64,000 bases of DNA, taken from the NCBI RefSeq assembly GCF_003308995.1, contig NZ_QFFJ01000002.1, positions 1,922,001-1,986,000 on the forward strand. Direction: 5' to 3'. Within the stretch, counting starts at the first letter, position 1. Each line of letters begins with the position of its first letter. The DNA comes from Chitinophaga flava (GTDB lineage: Bacteria; Bacteroidota; Bacteroidia; Chitinophagales; Chitinophagaceae). The notes beneath the pieces were generated by a model, which saw only the letters and a program-made list of their open reading frames with translations, was not told the DNA's origin and searched no databases. Both the position numbers and the translations under genes were made by a program. Shown here one piece after another: positions 7,981 through 16,325 of this stretch.

Positions 7981-10296
7981 TTATTTTTTTATGTCATTGA
8001 TAATTGCGGTTAAAGCGGTGTTGTTTTTCAGTCGCTGATTGATCCGCCGGATGGTCGTGTCCGACATGCACCAGTTCATGGTATAGGAAGGTTCTCCTTT
8101 GGGGAACCTTTCCCGTAATGGATCATGCTGCCATTCCAGACTGTCTTTGTACAGAGGTATCTGTATATACGACGCTCTTTTGTAGTAGTAGTCATTGATA
8201 TCACTGATATAATGTATTAAGCGTTTATCGTTGACCGTAGTTTGCATACCATAGGCACCTGCTACGGTAAACACCGGTGCGAAGAGGTCATTGATGACCG
8301 GGGCTACAGACCGGAAGTGGTCTTCGCCGGGAATGATGGCACTGTTGGTAATGTGCAGCACTTTAAAGTGAAGATGACTGATCTGCTGATACAAACGGCT
8401 GGTATCGCCATGTTGATGCCGGTCGTCCTCCCCGATGTTGATGATGCCACGGATGATTTCCTGAATGATACCGGCGCCGGAGTTATCGAAATAGCCGCCG
8501 TCTACGAAGTACTGGTCCTGTATCCTGCCGGCAGGGCTGAGGAAGGGAAACCGCGCGCCCAATATTGCTCCGGAAGTGATAGTGATATCAGAATCATGAC
8601 GGAGCAGGCTGAGCACATCTACCCGGCTGTTGAATACATCCGCGTTGAGTTGCAGGTTGGTGACTACGCCGGGATTACCATCCTGCATGCGGGTGGTATT
8701 GATACAAAGTACCGGCATCAGTATGGTATCGGCCCGCATGGCCGGAAAGGAAGACAGGGCTTCATCAAAAGGTACGCGGTAGAGGGAGTCTCCTGCTATC
8801 TGTGTGCTGTTTTCGAATGATTCTTCCAGGGCCGCGGCTCTGTCGCCGGAGCGTGAGGTGCGGATGATATAACGGAAAAAGTCGGGGCCCAGCATCCGTG
8901 CAAACGTATAACTGAAATAATCCTGTTTGAGATAAGCCATGGCAGACCTGGCATACAGTGGCTGCTGCCGTGTTTTGTCTTTCAGGAGGGCAAAGAAGGA
9001 GGCTACGCCTACACCACCACCGGAGGTGCCTGAAAGGCAAAAGAGGTGGCGGGAAAAACGGTCATCCGGATGGTTGCGTATACTGGCATCTTCAATTTCT
9101 CCCAGCACTGCTGCTGTCCAGTAGGCAGAGCGGGAAGCGCCGCCGTTGGCCAGCACAAAATAGATATCATAGGTGCTGTCTGTCGTTACCGGCCGGCTGT
9201 CCAGCCAGGTACGCAGATAAGTGTCCAGCGACGGCCTTTGATTGTAGTGGTTGCCGTTTTGGGCAGTTGTCAATTTCACATAATGTGTTTCCTTCAACCC
9301 AAAAATCAGCGCCATTACCAGCAACAGAAAATGGAGGCTGATACGGTAACGCACAGACAGTGCCGTGATGATGTTGCCAAATAACAACAACATGCCGCAT
9401 GCGAGCAACAGAAAGGGGAATGGCCCCAGTCTTCTGGCAAAGCCCAGGCTGTAAATCGCTCCTACATAAACAACCAGTGCCGCACATCCGATGATAATAA
9501 ATAAACGGAAGAACCCTTTTTCAGAGCGGGGAATATAAAAGTATTTCATCACATCGTCGAGCAAGGTGTGTGAAAGCAGCAGGCTCTTACGGGCGTAGAT
9601 GTCCAGTTCTACCCGCCGCAGGTGCGTATACAGGAGGAAAAGGGCATGCAGGAGCACCAGCAGTGCGAGCAGCAACAGGATACTGATATGCGGAATAAAA
9701 CTGGTGGCAATGGCGACTGTCAGCCAGGCGGCCAGCAGTATCAGAAACACTTTCGGGAAAGCTGGTTGTAACGACAACTTGTTGAGTGGCCGGGGAAGAA
9801 AATAAAGTCCTGTCAGCGCAGCGGCGAAAACCAGCCAGGATACAGTACTGCTGAGCGGATAATACAATACCGGCGATTGCAGCAGGGCCAGTTCCAGCAA
9901 CAGAAAACAGCAGTTGCCCAGCAACCGCGGAAATGCGTCGAGAAACGGTTTACTGATAGGAAAGCGGTCGCTGTAATGGTTGTAATCGGCGGTGGCGGCT
10001 GTTTCGCTGATCATGGCCTGGTCCTGTATGTCCATGATCTGTCTGGCTTTTTTTATGTAAGAAATGATTCGGGAAGAATACCAGCTGACATATACCCAAA
10101 AGCCTATTGCCAGAAAAAAGATGATCCTCTCATGATAAGTGTTTTCCGTGTAAGCTACAATTACGTCCTTGCCCTGGTCCATTGACCAGCTGATAAAAAT
10201 GATGAACAGTAAAAAGATGATTCCGGGGAAGAACAACCAGATTGACTTCAGGAGGTGTGAAGCAATTCTGAGCAGGTTTCTCAGTAGCGGGTGCAT
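7981..10296 (-). CDS. Membrane-anchored patatin-like phospholipase
   Basis: A 771-aa protein. The N-terminal half has about nine to ten hydrophobic helices. The C-terminal half is a patatin-type lipase: VLANGGASRSAYW as the oxyanion-hole region, CLSGTSGGG with the nucleophilic serine (GxSxG), and FVDGGYFDNSG with the catalytic aspartate. It probably hydrolyses membrane lipids at the inner membrane. I start at 10296 (MHPLLRNLLRIASHLLKS) because the longer open frame, to 10518, would run into the terminator and the gene upstream. It is convergent with the DUF4349 gene, with six bases between the stops. Fusion of a large membrane part to patatin is unusual. Confidence 0.82.
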   Translation of the reverse strand: MHPLLRNLLRIASHLLKSIWLFFPGIIFLLFIIFISWSMDQGKDVIVAYTENTYHERIIFFLAIGFWVYVSWYSSRIISYIKKARQIMDIQDQAMISETAATADYNHYSDRFPISKPFLDAFPRLLGNCCFLLLELALLQSPVLYYPLSSTVSWLVFAAALTGLYFLPRPLNKLSLQPAFPKVFLILLAAWLTVAIATSFIPHISILLLLALLVLLHALFLLYTHLRRVELDIYARKSLLLSHTLLDDVMKYFYIPRSEKGFFRLFIIIGCAALVVYVGAIYSLGFARRLGPFPFLLLACGMLLLFGNIITALSVRYRISLHFLLLVMALIFGLKETHYVKLTTAQNGNHYNQRPSLDTYLRTWLDSRPVTTDSTYDIYFVLANGGASRSAYWTAAVLGEIEDASIRNHPDDRFSRHLFCLSGTSGGGVGVASFFALLKDKTRQQPLYARSAMAYLKQDYFSYTFARMLGPDFFRYIIRTSRSGDRAAALEESFENSTQIAGDSLYRVPFDEALSSFPAMRADTILMPVLCINTTRMQDGNPGVVTNLQLNADVFNSRVDVLSLLRHDSDITITSGAILGARFPFLSPAGRIQDQYFVDGGYFDNSGAGIIQEIIRGIINIGEDDRHQHGDTSRLYQQISHLHFKVLHITNSAIIPGEDHFRSVAPVINDLFAPVFTVAGAYGMQTTVNDKRLIHYISDINDYYYKRASYIQIPLYKDSLEWQHDPLRERFPKGEPSYTMNWCMSDTTIRRINQRLKNNTALTAIINDIKK

Positions 10297-10350
10297 AGGA
10301 TTGATATTTAATGCTAATATAGAAAAATGCACTGCGCTACAGGGGGTAAC

Positions 10351-10377
10351 AAAAAAATCCCGGACCTTAGGCCCGGG
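10351..10377 (-). terminator. Rho-independent terminator overlapping the DUF2383 stop codon
   Basis: Read on the minus strand, the stem TCCCGGGCC...GGTCCGGGA begins in the last codons and stop codon of the four-helix-bundle gene and ends in seven Ts. There is one internal mismatch. Confidence 0.8.
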
Positions 10378-10840
10378 AACGAAGTGAATGAATTCTATCC
10401 CGCTCTGACCGGAGGGTGGATTGCTGTTGTGCAAGCATCTCCCGGAGATAGGCAGGCAGGTGATCATCTTGTAATGCGTCCAGATAGGCACGCTGGGCGG
10501 CATCTTCTCCGGCTTCACAGTTAGACAGCACGCTTTGTCTGTCGTGTCCGGTAAAGACTGCTTTTACGTCCATCCAGGCCCTGAACAGGCGGCCGCTGGC
10601 AGTGGTGCCTTTTCCCATCTCACCGCCGAGACCCTGTACTTCTTTGCCTAATGCATTTCTCAGTGTACGGCTTTCATCGATCATATGTGTGAAAAGTGGT
10701 TTCAGGTCGGCATTATTGGACTTGGTATCCTTCAGGGCTTTTTCGTAACCGTTGATCCGGTCGTTGTTAATGCTGATGAGATCGTTCAGAATCTCAATGG
10801 TATCATGTGTTGTATCCATGGCTGCAGGTTTTGTTGACAT
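10367..10840 (-). CDS. PA2169 family four-helix-bundle protein (DUF2383)
   Basis: A 157-aa helical protein of the ferritin-like DUF2383/PA2169 family, linked to stress and envelope responses but without a settled reaction. Two long helical pairs are seen: EILNDLISINNDRINGYEKA, then a segment around LFTHMIDESRTLRNAL; after WMDVKAVFTGHDRQSVLSNC comes EAGEDAAQRAYLDAL with a last helix. I chose the ATG at 10840 (MSTKPAAMDTTHDT); the open frame extends upstream to 11011, but that part has no family character. It is a single gene with its own terminator. Confidence 0.85.
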   Translation of the reverse strand: MSTKPAAMDTTHDTIEILNDLISINNDRINGYEKALKDTKSNNADLKPLFTHMIDESRTLRNALGKEVQGLGGEMGKGTTASGRLFRAWMDVKAVFTGHDRQSVLSNCEAGEDAAQRAYLDALQDDHLPAYLREMLAQQQSTLRSERDRIHSLRSRA

Positions 10841-11075
10841 AGAATCACGGCCATAAAACATGCCAACAGATGTTGTTAATTCCTGCGTTTTGTGACAAAC
10901 TGATGAAAAACTATTTACCCTTCTGCTGCTGCCGGGCAGCCTGTTGCAGATACATGATAAAACTTTTGCAGGTGAGGTTTCCGCCTGGGCGGAATCTACT
11001 CCGGGAGGCAATAAGATGGAATATGACGGTATGTCTTCCTACCGGGCATCCCTATACGGAGAAAATGGAGGTGTT

Positions 11076-11867
11076 TTACATTGTTGCAACACTTTCCACA
11101 GCATTGGTCGCTTTCACCTGAAATACGGCTGTTTCCGCATGGCGGGAAGCCACAATGATCCGGGTGCCGTTGGCATGCTGATCAAAAAGGTCCTGTACAA
11201 GGGAGGGATTGTTGTTGTCCTGAGAAAGATGTGACAACAGCAGATGCGTCATAAACGGCGGGCGCTGGCTGGTGAATATCTCCAGTGCCTGTCGGTTGGA
11301 AAGGTGCCCTTTCCCGCCACGGATACGGTTTTTCAGATAGTAGGGATATCTGCCCTGGTCCAGCATCTGCTCATCATAGTTGGCTTCTAAAAAAGCGGCA
11401 TGACATTGCCGGAAATGATGCAGCACATGTTCGCAGGGTGCACCGATATCTGTAAATACCCCAATGTTGACACCGCTGCCGGTCACAATAAAGCTGTGTG
11501 GCTCTACGGCATCATGGTGTTTGGGGAAAGCGGTGACAGACAGCCCGCCTATCTGTACCGGCTGATAAGCATTAAATGGCATGACCCGCTGCAGTGCCAG
11601 ATTGCCGCCTGCCAGCGTACTCTGTGTGATATACACCGGCAGCTGGTGTTTTTTGGCCAGCACGGTTACTCCTCTGATATGATCTGAATGTTCGTGGGAG
11701 ATAAAGATGGCTTTCACTTTCGTCATCGACAAGCCCAGGCGGGCCATCCGTTTTTCCGTTTCCCGGCAGGAGATGCCTGCATCTATCAATACTGCCTCCT
11801 GATCGTTTCCGACATAATAACAGTTACCGTTGCTTCCCGAATTCAATGACGTGATAAAAAGTGACAT
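11076..11867 (-). CDS. MBL-fold metallo-hydrolase, WalJ/YycJ-like
   Basis: A 263-aa cytoplasmic metallo-beta-lactamase-fold enzyme. The dinuclear metal motif HEHSDH is near residue 59. LNSGSNGNCYYV at the N-terminus and the later histidines (KHHDAVEPHS, LLSHLSQDNN) fit the YycJ/WalJ group, thought to act as nucleases or phosphodiesterases in DNA repair and cell-wall control. I start at MSLFITSLNSGSNGN (11867), the family N-terminus; the frame extends ten residues upstream. The substrate is not certain. Confidence 0.88.
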   Translation of the reverse strand: MSLFITSLNSGSNGNCYYVGNDQEAVLIDAGISCRETEKRMARLGLSMTKVKAIFISHEHSDHIRGVTVLAKKHQLPVYITQSTLAGGNLALQRVMPFNAYQPVQIGGLSVTAFPKHHDAVEPHSFIVTGSGVNIGVFTDIGAPCEHVLHHFRQCHAAFLEANYDEQMLDQGRYPYYLKNRIRGGKGHLSNRQALEIFTSQRPPFMTHLLLSHLSQDNNNPSLVQDLFDQHANGTRIIVASRHAETAVFQVKATNAVESVATM

Positions 11868-11965
11868 GCGGCCAAAGATAAGTTTTTTTACCTGCAAAGC
11901 ATCGGTACGCCAGGAAGGGGATATGGGCTGTGCTCTTTTAAAATTCGTTTCTATCTAAACTTTAT

Positions 11966-11989
11966 TATATTTGCAACGATGTTGCAAAT
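11966..11989 (+). promoter_or_regulatory. Promoter -7 element overlapped by a Fur-type palindrome
   Basis: TATATTTG at 11966-11973 is an exact TAnnTTTG element. Overlapping it at 11969-11989 is a perfect palindrome: arms ATTTGCAAC and GTTGCAAAT around GAT. Its core, TTGCAA-N5-TTGCAA, has the layout of operators bound by some Fur-family metal regulators (the Nur box of Streptomyces). It lies immediately before lgt and the COG0523 gene. Confidence 0.5.
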
Positions 11990-11999
11990 GATGAATCTG

Positions 12000-12821
12000 A
12001 TGTTGTTATTTATCCGCTGGAATATTTCACCGGAAATATTCCGTATCGATGGTTTTGCTCTCCGGTACTATAGCCTGGCGTTTATGCTGGCCTTTCTGGC
12101 CAGTTACCGGATTATGGCGTATATGCTGGACAGTGAAGGGAAAAGTCGTATGATACTGGACCGTTTGCTGATATATGTGGTGGCGGGCACGATCATCGGT
12201 GCAAGGCTGGGACATTGCCTGTTTTACGAATTCGGCTACTACCGGCATCATCTCCTGGAAATCGTACTGCCGTTCCGGTGGGGGAGTACAGGTATCGAAT
12301 GGACCGGCTATCAGGGGCTGGCCAGTCATGGCGGCGCCATCGGTATTCTGGTAGCAACGGGTTGGTTTGCCCACCGGTACAAACTATCCTGGATATGGCT
12401 GCTGGACAGGCTGGCAGTTGTGGTGCCCTTGGCGGGTGGGCTGGTTCGTATAGGCAACTTTTTTAATGCAGAAATTGTCGGGCTGCCTTCACAATTGCCA
12501 TGGGCGGTGATTTTTGAGCGGGTAGATGATATCCCCCGTCATCCGGCCCAGTTATATGAAGCAGCCTGTTATTTCATCATCTTCGCGTTACTCATCTTCC
12601 TATATAAAAAAAATAAAGCAGCAAGGAAACCCGGATATTTATTCGGATTATTGTTGATATTAGTGTTCAGCACGCGTTTCCTGATAGAATTCGTCAAAGA
12701 AAACCAGGAGGCTTTCGAAAACGGGCATCTGTTAAACATGGGCCAGCTCCTGAGTTTACCACTGATTGCTGCCGGTTTTTATTTCTTATGTTTTTATAAT
12801 CGTCAACATGACAAAAAATAA
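12000..12821 (+). CDS. lgt: Prolipoprotein diacylglyceryl transferase
   Basis: Inner-membrane enzyme (273 aa) that moves diacylglycerol from phosphatidylglycerol onto the lipobox cysteine of prolipoproteins, the first step of lipoprotein maturation. The family signature is clear: GARLGHCLFYE, SHGGAIGILVA and GGLVRIGNFFNAEIVG, with about seven membrane helices. In-frame ATGs lie at 11979, 11988, 11991 and 12000. The promoter element at 11966-11973 would put the transcription start near 11980, which favours a later ATG; I use 12000 (MLLFIRWNISPEIF), but the first ATG is possible. The next gene overlaps its end by 14 bases. Confidence 0.93.
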   Translation: MLLFIRWNISPEIFRIDGFALRYYSLAFMLAFLASYRIMAYMLDSEGKSRMILDRLLIYVVAGTIIGARLGHCLFYEFGYYRHHLLEIVLPFRWGSTGIEWTGYQGLASHGGAIGILVATGWFAHRYKLSWIWLLDRLAVVVPLAGGLVRIGNFFNAEIVGLPSQLPWAVIFERVDDIPRHPAQLYEAACYFIIFALLIFLYKKNKAARKPGYLFGLLLILVFSTRFLIEFVKENQEAFENGHLLNMGQLLSLPLIAAGFYFLCFYNRQHDKK

Positions 12822-13758
12822 TCCTGTTAAAGTGTATCTGGTGACCGGCTTTCTGGGTGCCGGCAAAACTACGTTGTTGAACAGTCTCCTGCAGCAGTTC
12901 AGTACGCTCCGCAACATCGTAATAGAAAACGAATTTGGGAAAGTCAATATCGATGCTTCATTGGTGTCGGCTCAAGTGGATGATGTATACGAGCTGACCA
13001 GCGGCTGTATCTGTTGTTCCCTGGACAACGACCTGCTGGAGGTACTGGGGAATATCTTACAGCTGGAAGACCGGCCTGACCAGCTTTTTATCGAAACCAC
13101 GGGTATTGCAGATCCAGGTAATATCATCGGTATGTTCAGTATGCCAGAGGTGAAAGCCCATTACCAGCTGGTATCTACTATCTGTGTGGTGGATGCTGAA
13201 AATGTGGAAGAACGCCTGGAGCAGGTGACAGAGGTAGGCAAACAACTTTCCTGCGCCGATGTGATTGTGCTCAACAAAGTAAAAGGGCTGCCGGTACCGG
13301 CTTTGCTGCGGTTGCAGCAGCTGCTGGAAGAAGTCAACCCGCTGGCTTTTATCACTGCCACAGAAGATGGTTGTGTGAGGGTTAGTGATATGCAGCCCCG
13401 GGAGCGGATAGGACGTGATCAGGCACCACCGGTGGCTTCGGTAAAAACGGCCCACAAGATAAATACTGTATTGTTTGAATCACCCCATCCTTTTGACCTC
13501 AATATGCTGGTGTTTGTACTGGATCTTCATTTTAACATGTATTCGGAACAGTTATACCGCATCAAGGGATATGTGGCGGTACCAAACGATCCGCAGAAAT
13601 ACCTGGTACAGTCTACCGGCAAATACCTCCATATCCTGCCAGTCGGGCCCTGGGGCGATGTGACGCCGGCTTCCACGCTGGTGTTTATCGGTAAAGAGCT
13701 GAAAACGGCCACCATCGAGCGGATATTGAAACCTGCCCAAAAAGAATCTGTCGGGTAG
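12808..13758 (+). CDS. COG0523 (CobW-type) GTPase, metal chaperone
   Basis: A 316-aa G3E-family GTPase. It shows Walker A (GFLGAGKTTLLN), the metal-binding CxCC motif (SGCICCSL), the Walker B region (ETTGIADP) and an NK motif (LNKVKG; the usual aspartate is replaced). The C-terminal CobW domain starts at about 210 (VLFESPHPFDLNML). COG0523 proteins insert or sort metals such as zinc or cobalt and are often controlled by Fur/Zur-type repressors. It overlaps lgt by 14 bases (ATG at 12808), so the two are cotranscribed behind the palindrome at 11969. Which metal it handles cannot be read from the sequence. Confidence 0.9.
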   Translation: MTKNNPVKVYLVTGFLGAGKTTLLNSLLQQFSTLRNIVIENEFGKVNIDASLVSAQVDDVYELTSGCICCSLDNDLLEVLGNILQLEDRPDQLFIETTGIADPGNIIGMFSMPEVKAHYQLVSTICVVDAENVEERLEQVTEVGKQLSCADVIVLNKVKGLPVPALLRLQQLLEEVNPLAFITATEDGCVRVSDMQPRERIGRDQAPPVASVKTAHKINTVLFESPHPFDLNMLVFVLDLHFNMYSEQLYRIKGYVAVPNDPQKYLVQSTGKYLHILPVGPWGDVTPASTLVFIGKELKTATIERILKPAQKESVG

Positions 13759-13801
13759 TATGGAAATTGATGTTTCCTGCATCTCCAGCTAAATACTACC
13801 T

Positions 13802-14644
13802 ATGCGTACCGTACATGCCATTCAGTTATTGACCCTTTGTGCCGGTATCAGCGCCTGTAATGCTGCCGGCCATACTTTGCCGGACACGCCAGCTGCAGAT
13901 GTGAAGGCAGCAGCGCCAGCCACTGTAGGCGAAATTCCACTGCCGGCTGGCTATGCCCGCATTCCTCAGGCGCCTGGTACTTTTGGCGCCTGGCTTCGTA
14001 AAATGGCTTTAAAGAAAGATCATACTGTGTATCTGTATGATGGTCGTCGCAAAGCCAATCAGGAAGCGCAATATGCCGTTCTTGATATTTCCGTGGGCGA
14101 TCGTGATCTGCAGCAATGTGCAGACGCTGTGATGCGCCTGTATGCCGAATACCTGTATACATCGGGCAAAGAACAACAGATCGGTTTTCATGCAACAGAT
14201 GGTACCTGGATGGATTACGCCAGCTGGAGGCAGGGTTATCGTTTTGTACTGCAAAAGGGTAAACTCAGCAAACAACGGCTGGCACAGCCTTCTATCGATA
14301 GGGTAGGTTTTATGCAATATCTTCAGACGGTATTTGCGTATGCAGGTACCTTGTCGCTGAGCAGGGAGCTGCAAACGGTGGAGGCTACGCGTGAGATATT
14401 GCCGGGGGATGTATTTATCAGAGGAGGTTCTCCCGGACATGCGGTGATTGTGATGGACGTAGCCCGAAATACAGCAGGGGAGAAGGTTTTCCTGCTGGCA
14501 CAGAGTTATATGCCTGCTCAGAATATCCATGTCCTCAAAAATCCTGCTGCTACGGGCCCCTGGTACCCGGCTTCCTTCGAGGGAAAACTGATCACGCCGG
14601 AATGGATATTCAGTCAGTCTGAGCTGGCCCGTTTTCCGGGATGA
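13802..14644 (+). CDS. DUF4846 domain lipoprotein
   Basis: A 280-aa exported protein with a lipoprotein-type signal (LLTLCAGISAC). The rest matches DUF4846: IPLPAGYARIP, GTFGAWLRKMALK, a conserved central CADAVMRLYAEYLY, and GDVFIRGGSPGHAVIVMDVA towards the end, which is reminiscent of papain/NlpC-like folds with a histidine (PGHAVIV). Its reaction is unknown. It lies 43 bases after the COG0523 gene and 30 bases before xseA on the same strand, so it may be part of either transcript. Confidence 0.85.
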   Translation: MRTVHAIQLLTLCAGISACNAAGHTLPDTPAADVKAAAPATVGEIPLPAGYARIPQAPGTFGAWLRKMALKKDHTVYLYDGRRKANQEAQYAVLDISVGDRDLQQCADAVMRLYAEYLYTSGKEQQIGFHATDGTWMDYASWRQGYRFVLQKGKLSKQRLAQPSIDRVGFMQYLQTVFAYAGTLSLSRELQTVEATREILPGDVFIRGGSPGHAVIVMDVARNTAGEKVFLLAQSYMPAQNIHVLKNPAATGPWYPASFEGKLITPEWIFSQSELARFPG

Positions 14645-14657
14645 TGGTGCTTTTCAC

Positions 14658-14670
14658 TATCTTTACAGTC
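14658..14670 (+). promoter_or_regulatory. Probable -7 promoter element of xseA
   Basis: TATCTTTA, a near match to TAnnTTTG, is followed by CAGTC, just before the xseA start. The same 13 bases occur before dinB at 41227. Confidence 0.4.
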
Positions 14671-14674
14671 ACCC

Positions 14675-16114
14675 ATGACTGCATCCGAATCCATAAAACT
14701 CTCTGCGCTTACCGGCAAGATCCAGCAGGCCCTTTCCAATGTATTTGGAGATGAAACCTATTGGGTGGTGGCCGATGTAACCAATCATTCTTTCTATGCC
14801 CAGAAAGGGTATCATTATTTCGATCTGGTGGAAAAAGATACTTCCTCCAGCGCCATCGTGGCCAAAGTGTCTGCAGTGGCCTGGGGCAATGGTGCCATAC
14901 GTATCCGGGAGTTTGAATATGTGACCGGCCAGCAGTTCAGGAATGATATTCATGTATTGGTGAAAGTGGCTGTCAGCTATCATCAGGTGCATGGCCTGCA
15001 GATTACTCTGCTCGATATCGATACCAGCTTTACCATTGGTATGCTGGAGCAGCAGAAACAACAGACCCTGCAAAGATTACTAACGGAATGTTCGGACTTT
15101 ATCCGTAAGGTAGGCGATCGATATATTACACGAAACAGTCAATTATCCTTCGGGGCAGTCATTCAGAAAATCGCAGTCATTACTTCCGGAAACTCTGCGG
15201 GTTTTCAGGATTTCCGGCATACGCTGGATTATAATCGTTTTGGTTATAAGTTTCAGGTTGACACTTATTTTACTGTTGTACAGGGAGAAACAAAAGCAGA
15301 GCTGGTACAACAGCGGCTGATTGATGTGTATATGAGTGGTGTTCCTTATGATGCAGTGGTGATTATCCGCGGCGGTGGCGCGCAAACAGACTTCCTGTTA
15401 TTTGACACTTTCCTGTTGGGCAGAGCTGTAGCCAAGTTTCCCATTCCTGTTATTACCGGTATCGGTCACCAGAAAAACGAGACCATCACCGATATGATGG
15501 CGCATAGTCCTACCAAAACGCCCACCAAGGCAGCAGAACTGATCATTGCACATAACAAATCTTTTGAGGATGCTGTGAGCGGATTGCAACAAACCATTCT
15601 GATCAAGGCTCAGCAACTCTTTTCAGAACATTACAAGGCCTTGTCGGCGTTGAATGCTGCCGTGATCAACCAGTCCCGTACCGTGTTACAGCATCACCGT
15701 GAAATATTACACGGATATCATAGTCTGGTGTCGCATGGCTCCCGTTCAGTATTGCAGCAGCATCAACATGCGTTGCTGAACCTGAGCAGCGGGATATTAT
15801 CCCGGCCCCGGATAGTGATGGCAGCCAAACAAAACGAGCTGCAGCACCTGGTAGCCAACATCCGATCCTTTAACCGGCTGTATACGCAGAACAAACGCGG
15901 GCAGCTGGCACATTACGATACCTTATTTAAATTGATGAGTCCTGTTAATATACTGAAACGTGGCTTTGCCATTGTATATGCAGGCGATAAAATTATCAAC
16001 AGCGCTCTTCCGGTAAATCCTGGCAGCCCCATTACAGTACGGCTGCACGATGCATCACTGGAAGCCACCGTTACAGCAAAAACACCGCATGATGGAACAG
16101 GAACTGACTTATGA
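14675..16114 (+). CDS. xseA: Exodeoxyribonuclease VII large subunit
   Basis: Catalytic subunit (479 aa) of the metal-independent exonuclease VII, which degrades single-stranded DNA from both ends in repair and recombination. An N-terminal OB-fold (about 1-110; YFDLVEKD and VKVAVSYHQVHGLQITLLDID) precedes the catalytic part (KIAVITSGNSAGFQDF, then VVIIRGGGAQTDFLLFD and PVITGIGHQKNETITDMMA). A coiled-coil segment (about 300-400) and a short C-terminal domain (SPVNILKRGFAIV) follow. The gene overlaps xseB by 23 bases. Confidence 0.95.
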   Translation: MTASESIKLSALTGKIQQALSNVFGDETYWVVADVTNHSFYAQKGYHYFDLVEKDTSSSAIVAKVSAVAWGNGAIRIREFEYVTGQQFRNDIHVLVKVAVSYHQVHGLQITLLDIDTSFTIGMLEQQKQQTLQRLLTECSDFIRKVGDRYITRNSQLSFGAVIQKIAVITSGNSAGFQDFRHTLDYNRFGYKFQVDTYFTVVQGETKAELVQQRLIDVYMSGVPYDAVVIIRGGGAQTDFLLFDTFLLGRAVAKFPIPVITGIGHQKNETITDMMAHSPTKTPTKAAELIIAHNKSFEDAVSGLQQTILIKAQQLFSEHYKALSALNAAVINQSRTVLQHHREILHGYHSLVSHGSRSVLQQHQHALLNLSSGILSRPRIVMAAKQNELQHLVANIRSFNRLYTQNKRGQLAHYDTLFKLMSPVNILKRGFAIVYAGDKIINSALPVNPGSPITVRLHDASLEATVTAKTPHDGTGTDL

Positions 16115-16301
16115 AGCCGCTTATGCTGAGCTGCAGGAGATTGCAGCAGAAATAGAAAATGAAACCGTTTCAGTAGATGTACTGGCAGAAAGAGTAAAAC
16201 GGGCTTCCCTGTTGATAGAGTTCTGTCAGCAAAAGCTGAGGGCCACGGAAGCGGAGGTCAACAATATTATCAAACAAATGGAAAGCAAGCCGGGAGCTTA
16301 A
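16092..16301 (+). CDS. xseB: Exodeoxyribonuclease VII small subunit
   Basis: A 69-aa helical subunit that binds the coiled coil of XseA. LTYEAAYAELQEIAAEIE and the stretch ending in CQQKLRATEAEVN are typical of the family. I chose the ATG at 16092 (MEQELTYE); the open frame extends upstream only within xseA. The overlap with xseA suggests coupled translation. A terminator overlaps its stop codon. Confidence 0.93.
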   Translation: MEQELTYEAAYAELQEIAAEIENETVSVDVLAERVKRASLLIEFCQQKLRATEAEVNNIIKQMESKPGA

Positions 16302-16319
16302 TCCGGCCTGCTTTTATTT
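16283..16319 (+). terminator. Rho-independent terminator at the end of xseB
   Basis: AAGCA-a-GCCGG pairs with CCGGC-c-TGCTT and is followed by TTTTATTT. The left arm lies in the last codons of xseB. Confidence 0.75.
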
Positions 16320-16325
16320 AACGGG

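Noticed and set aside
10297..10518. N-terminal extension of the patatin gene
   Set aside because: Would start inside the upstream gene and read through its terminator; the later ATG gives a natural membrane protein start.
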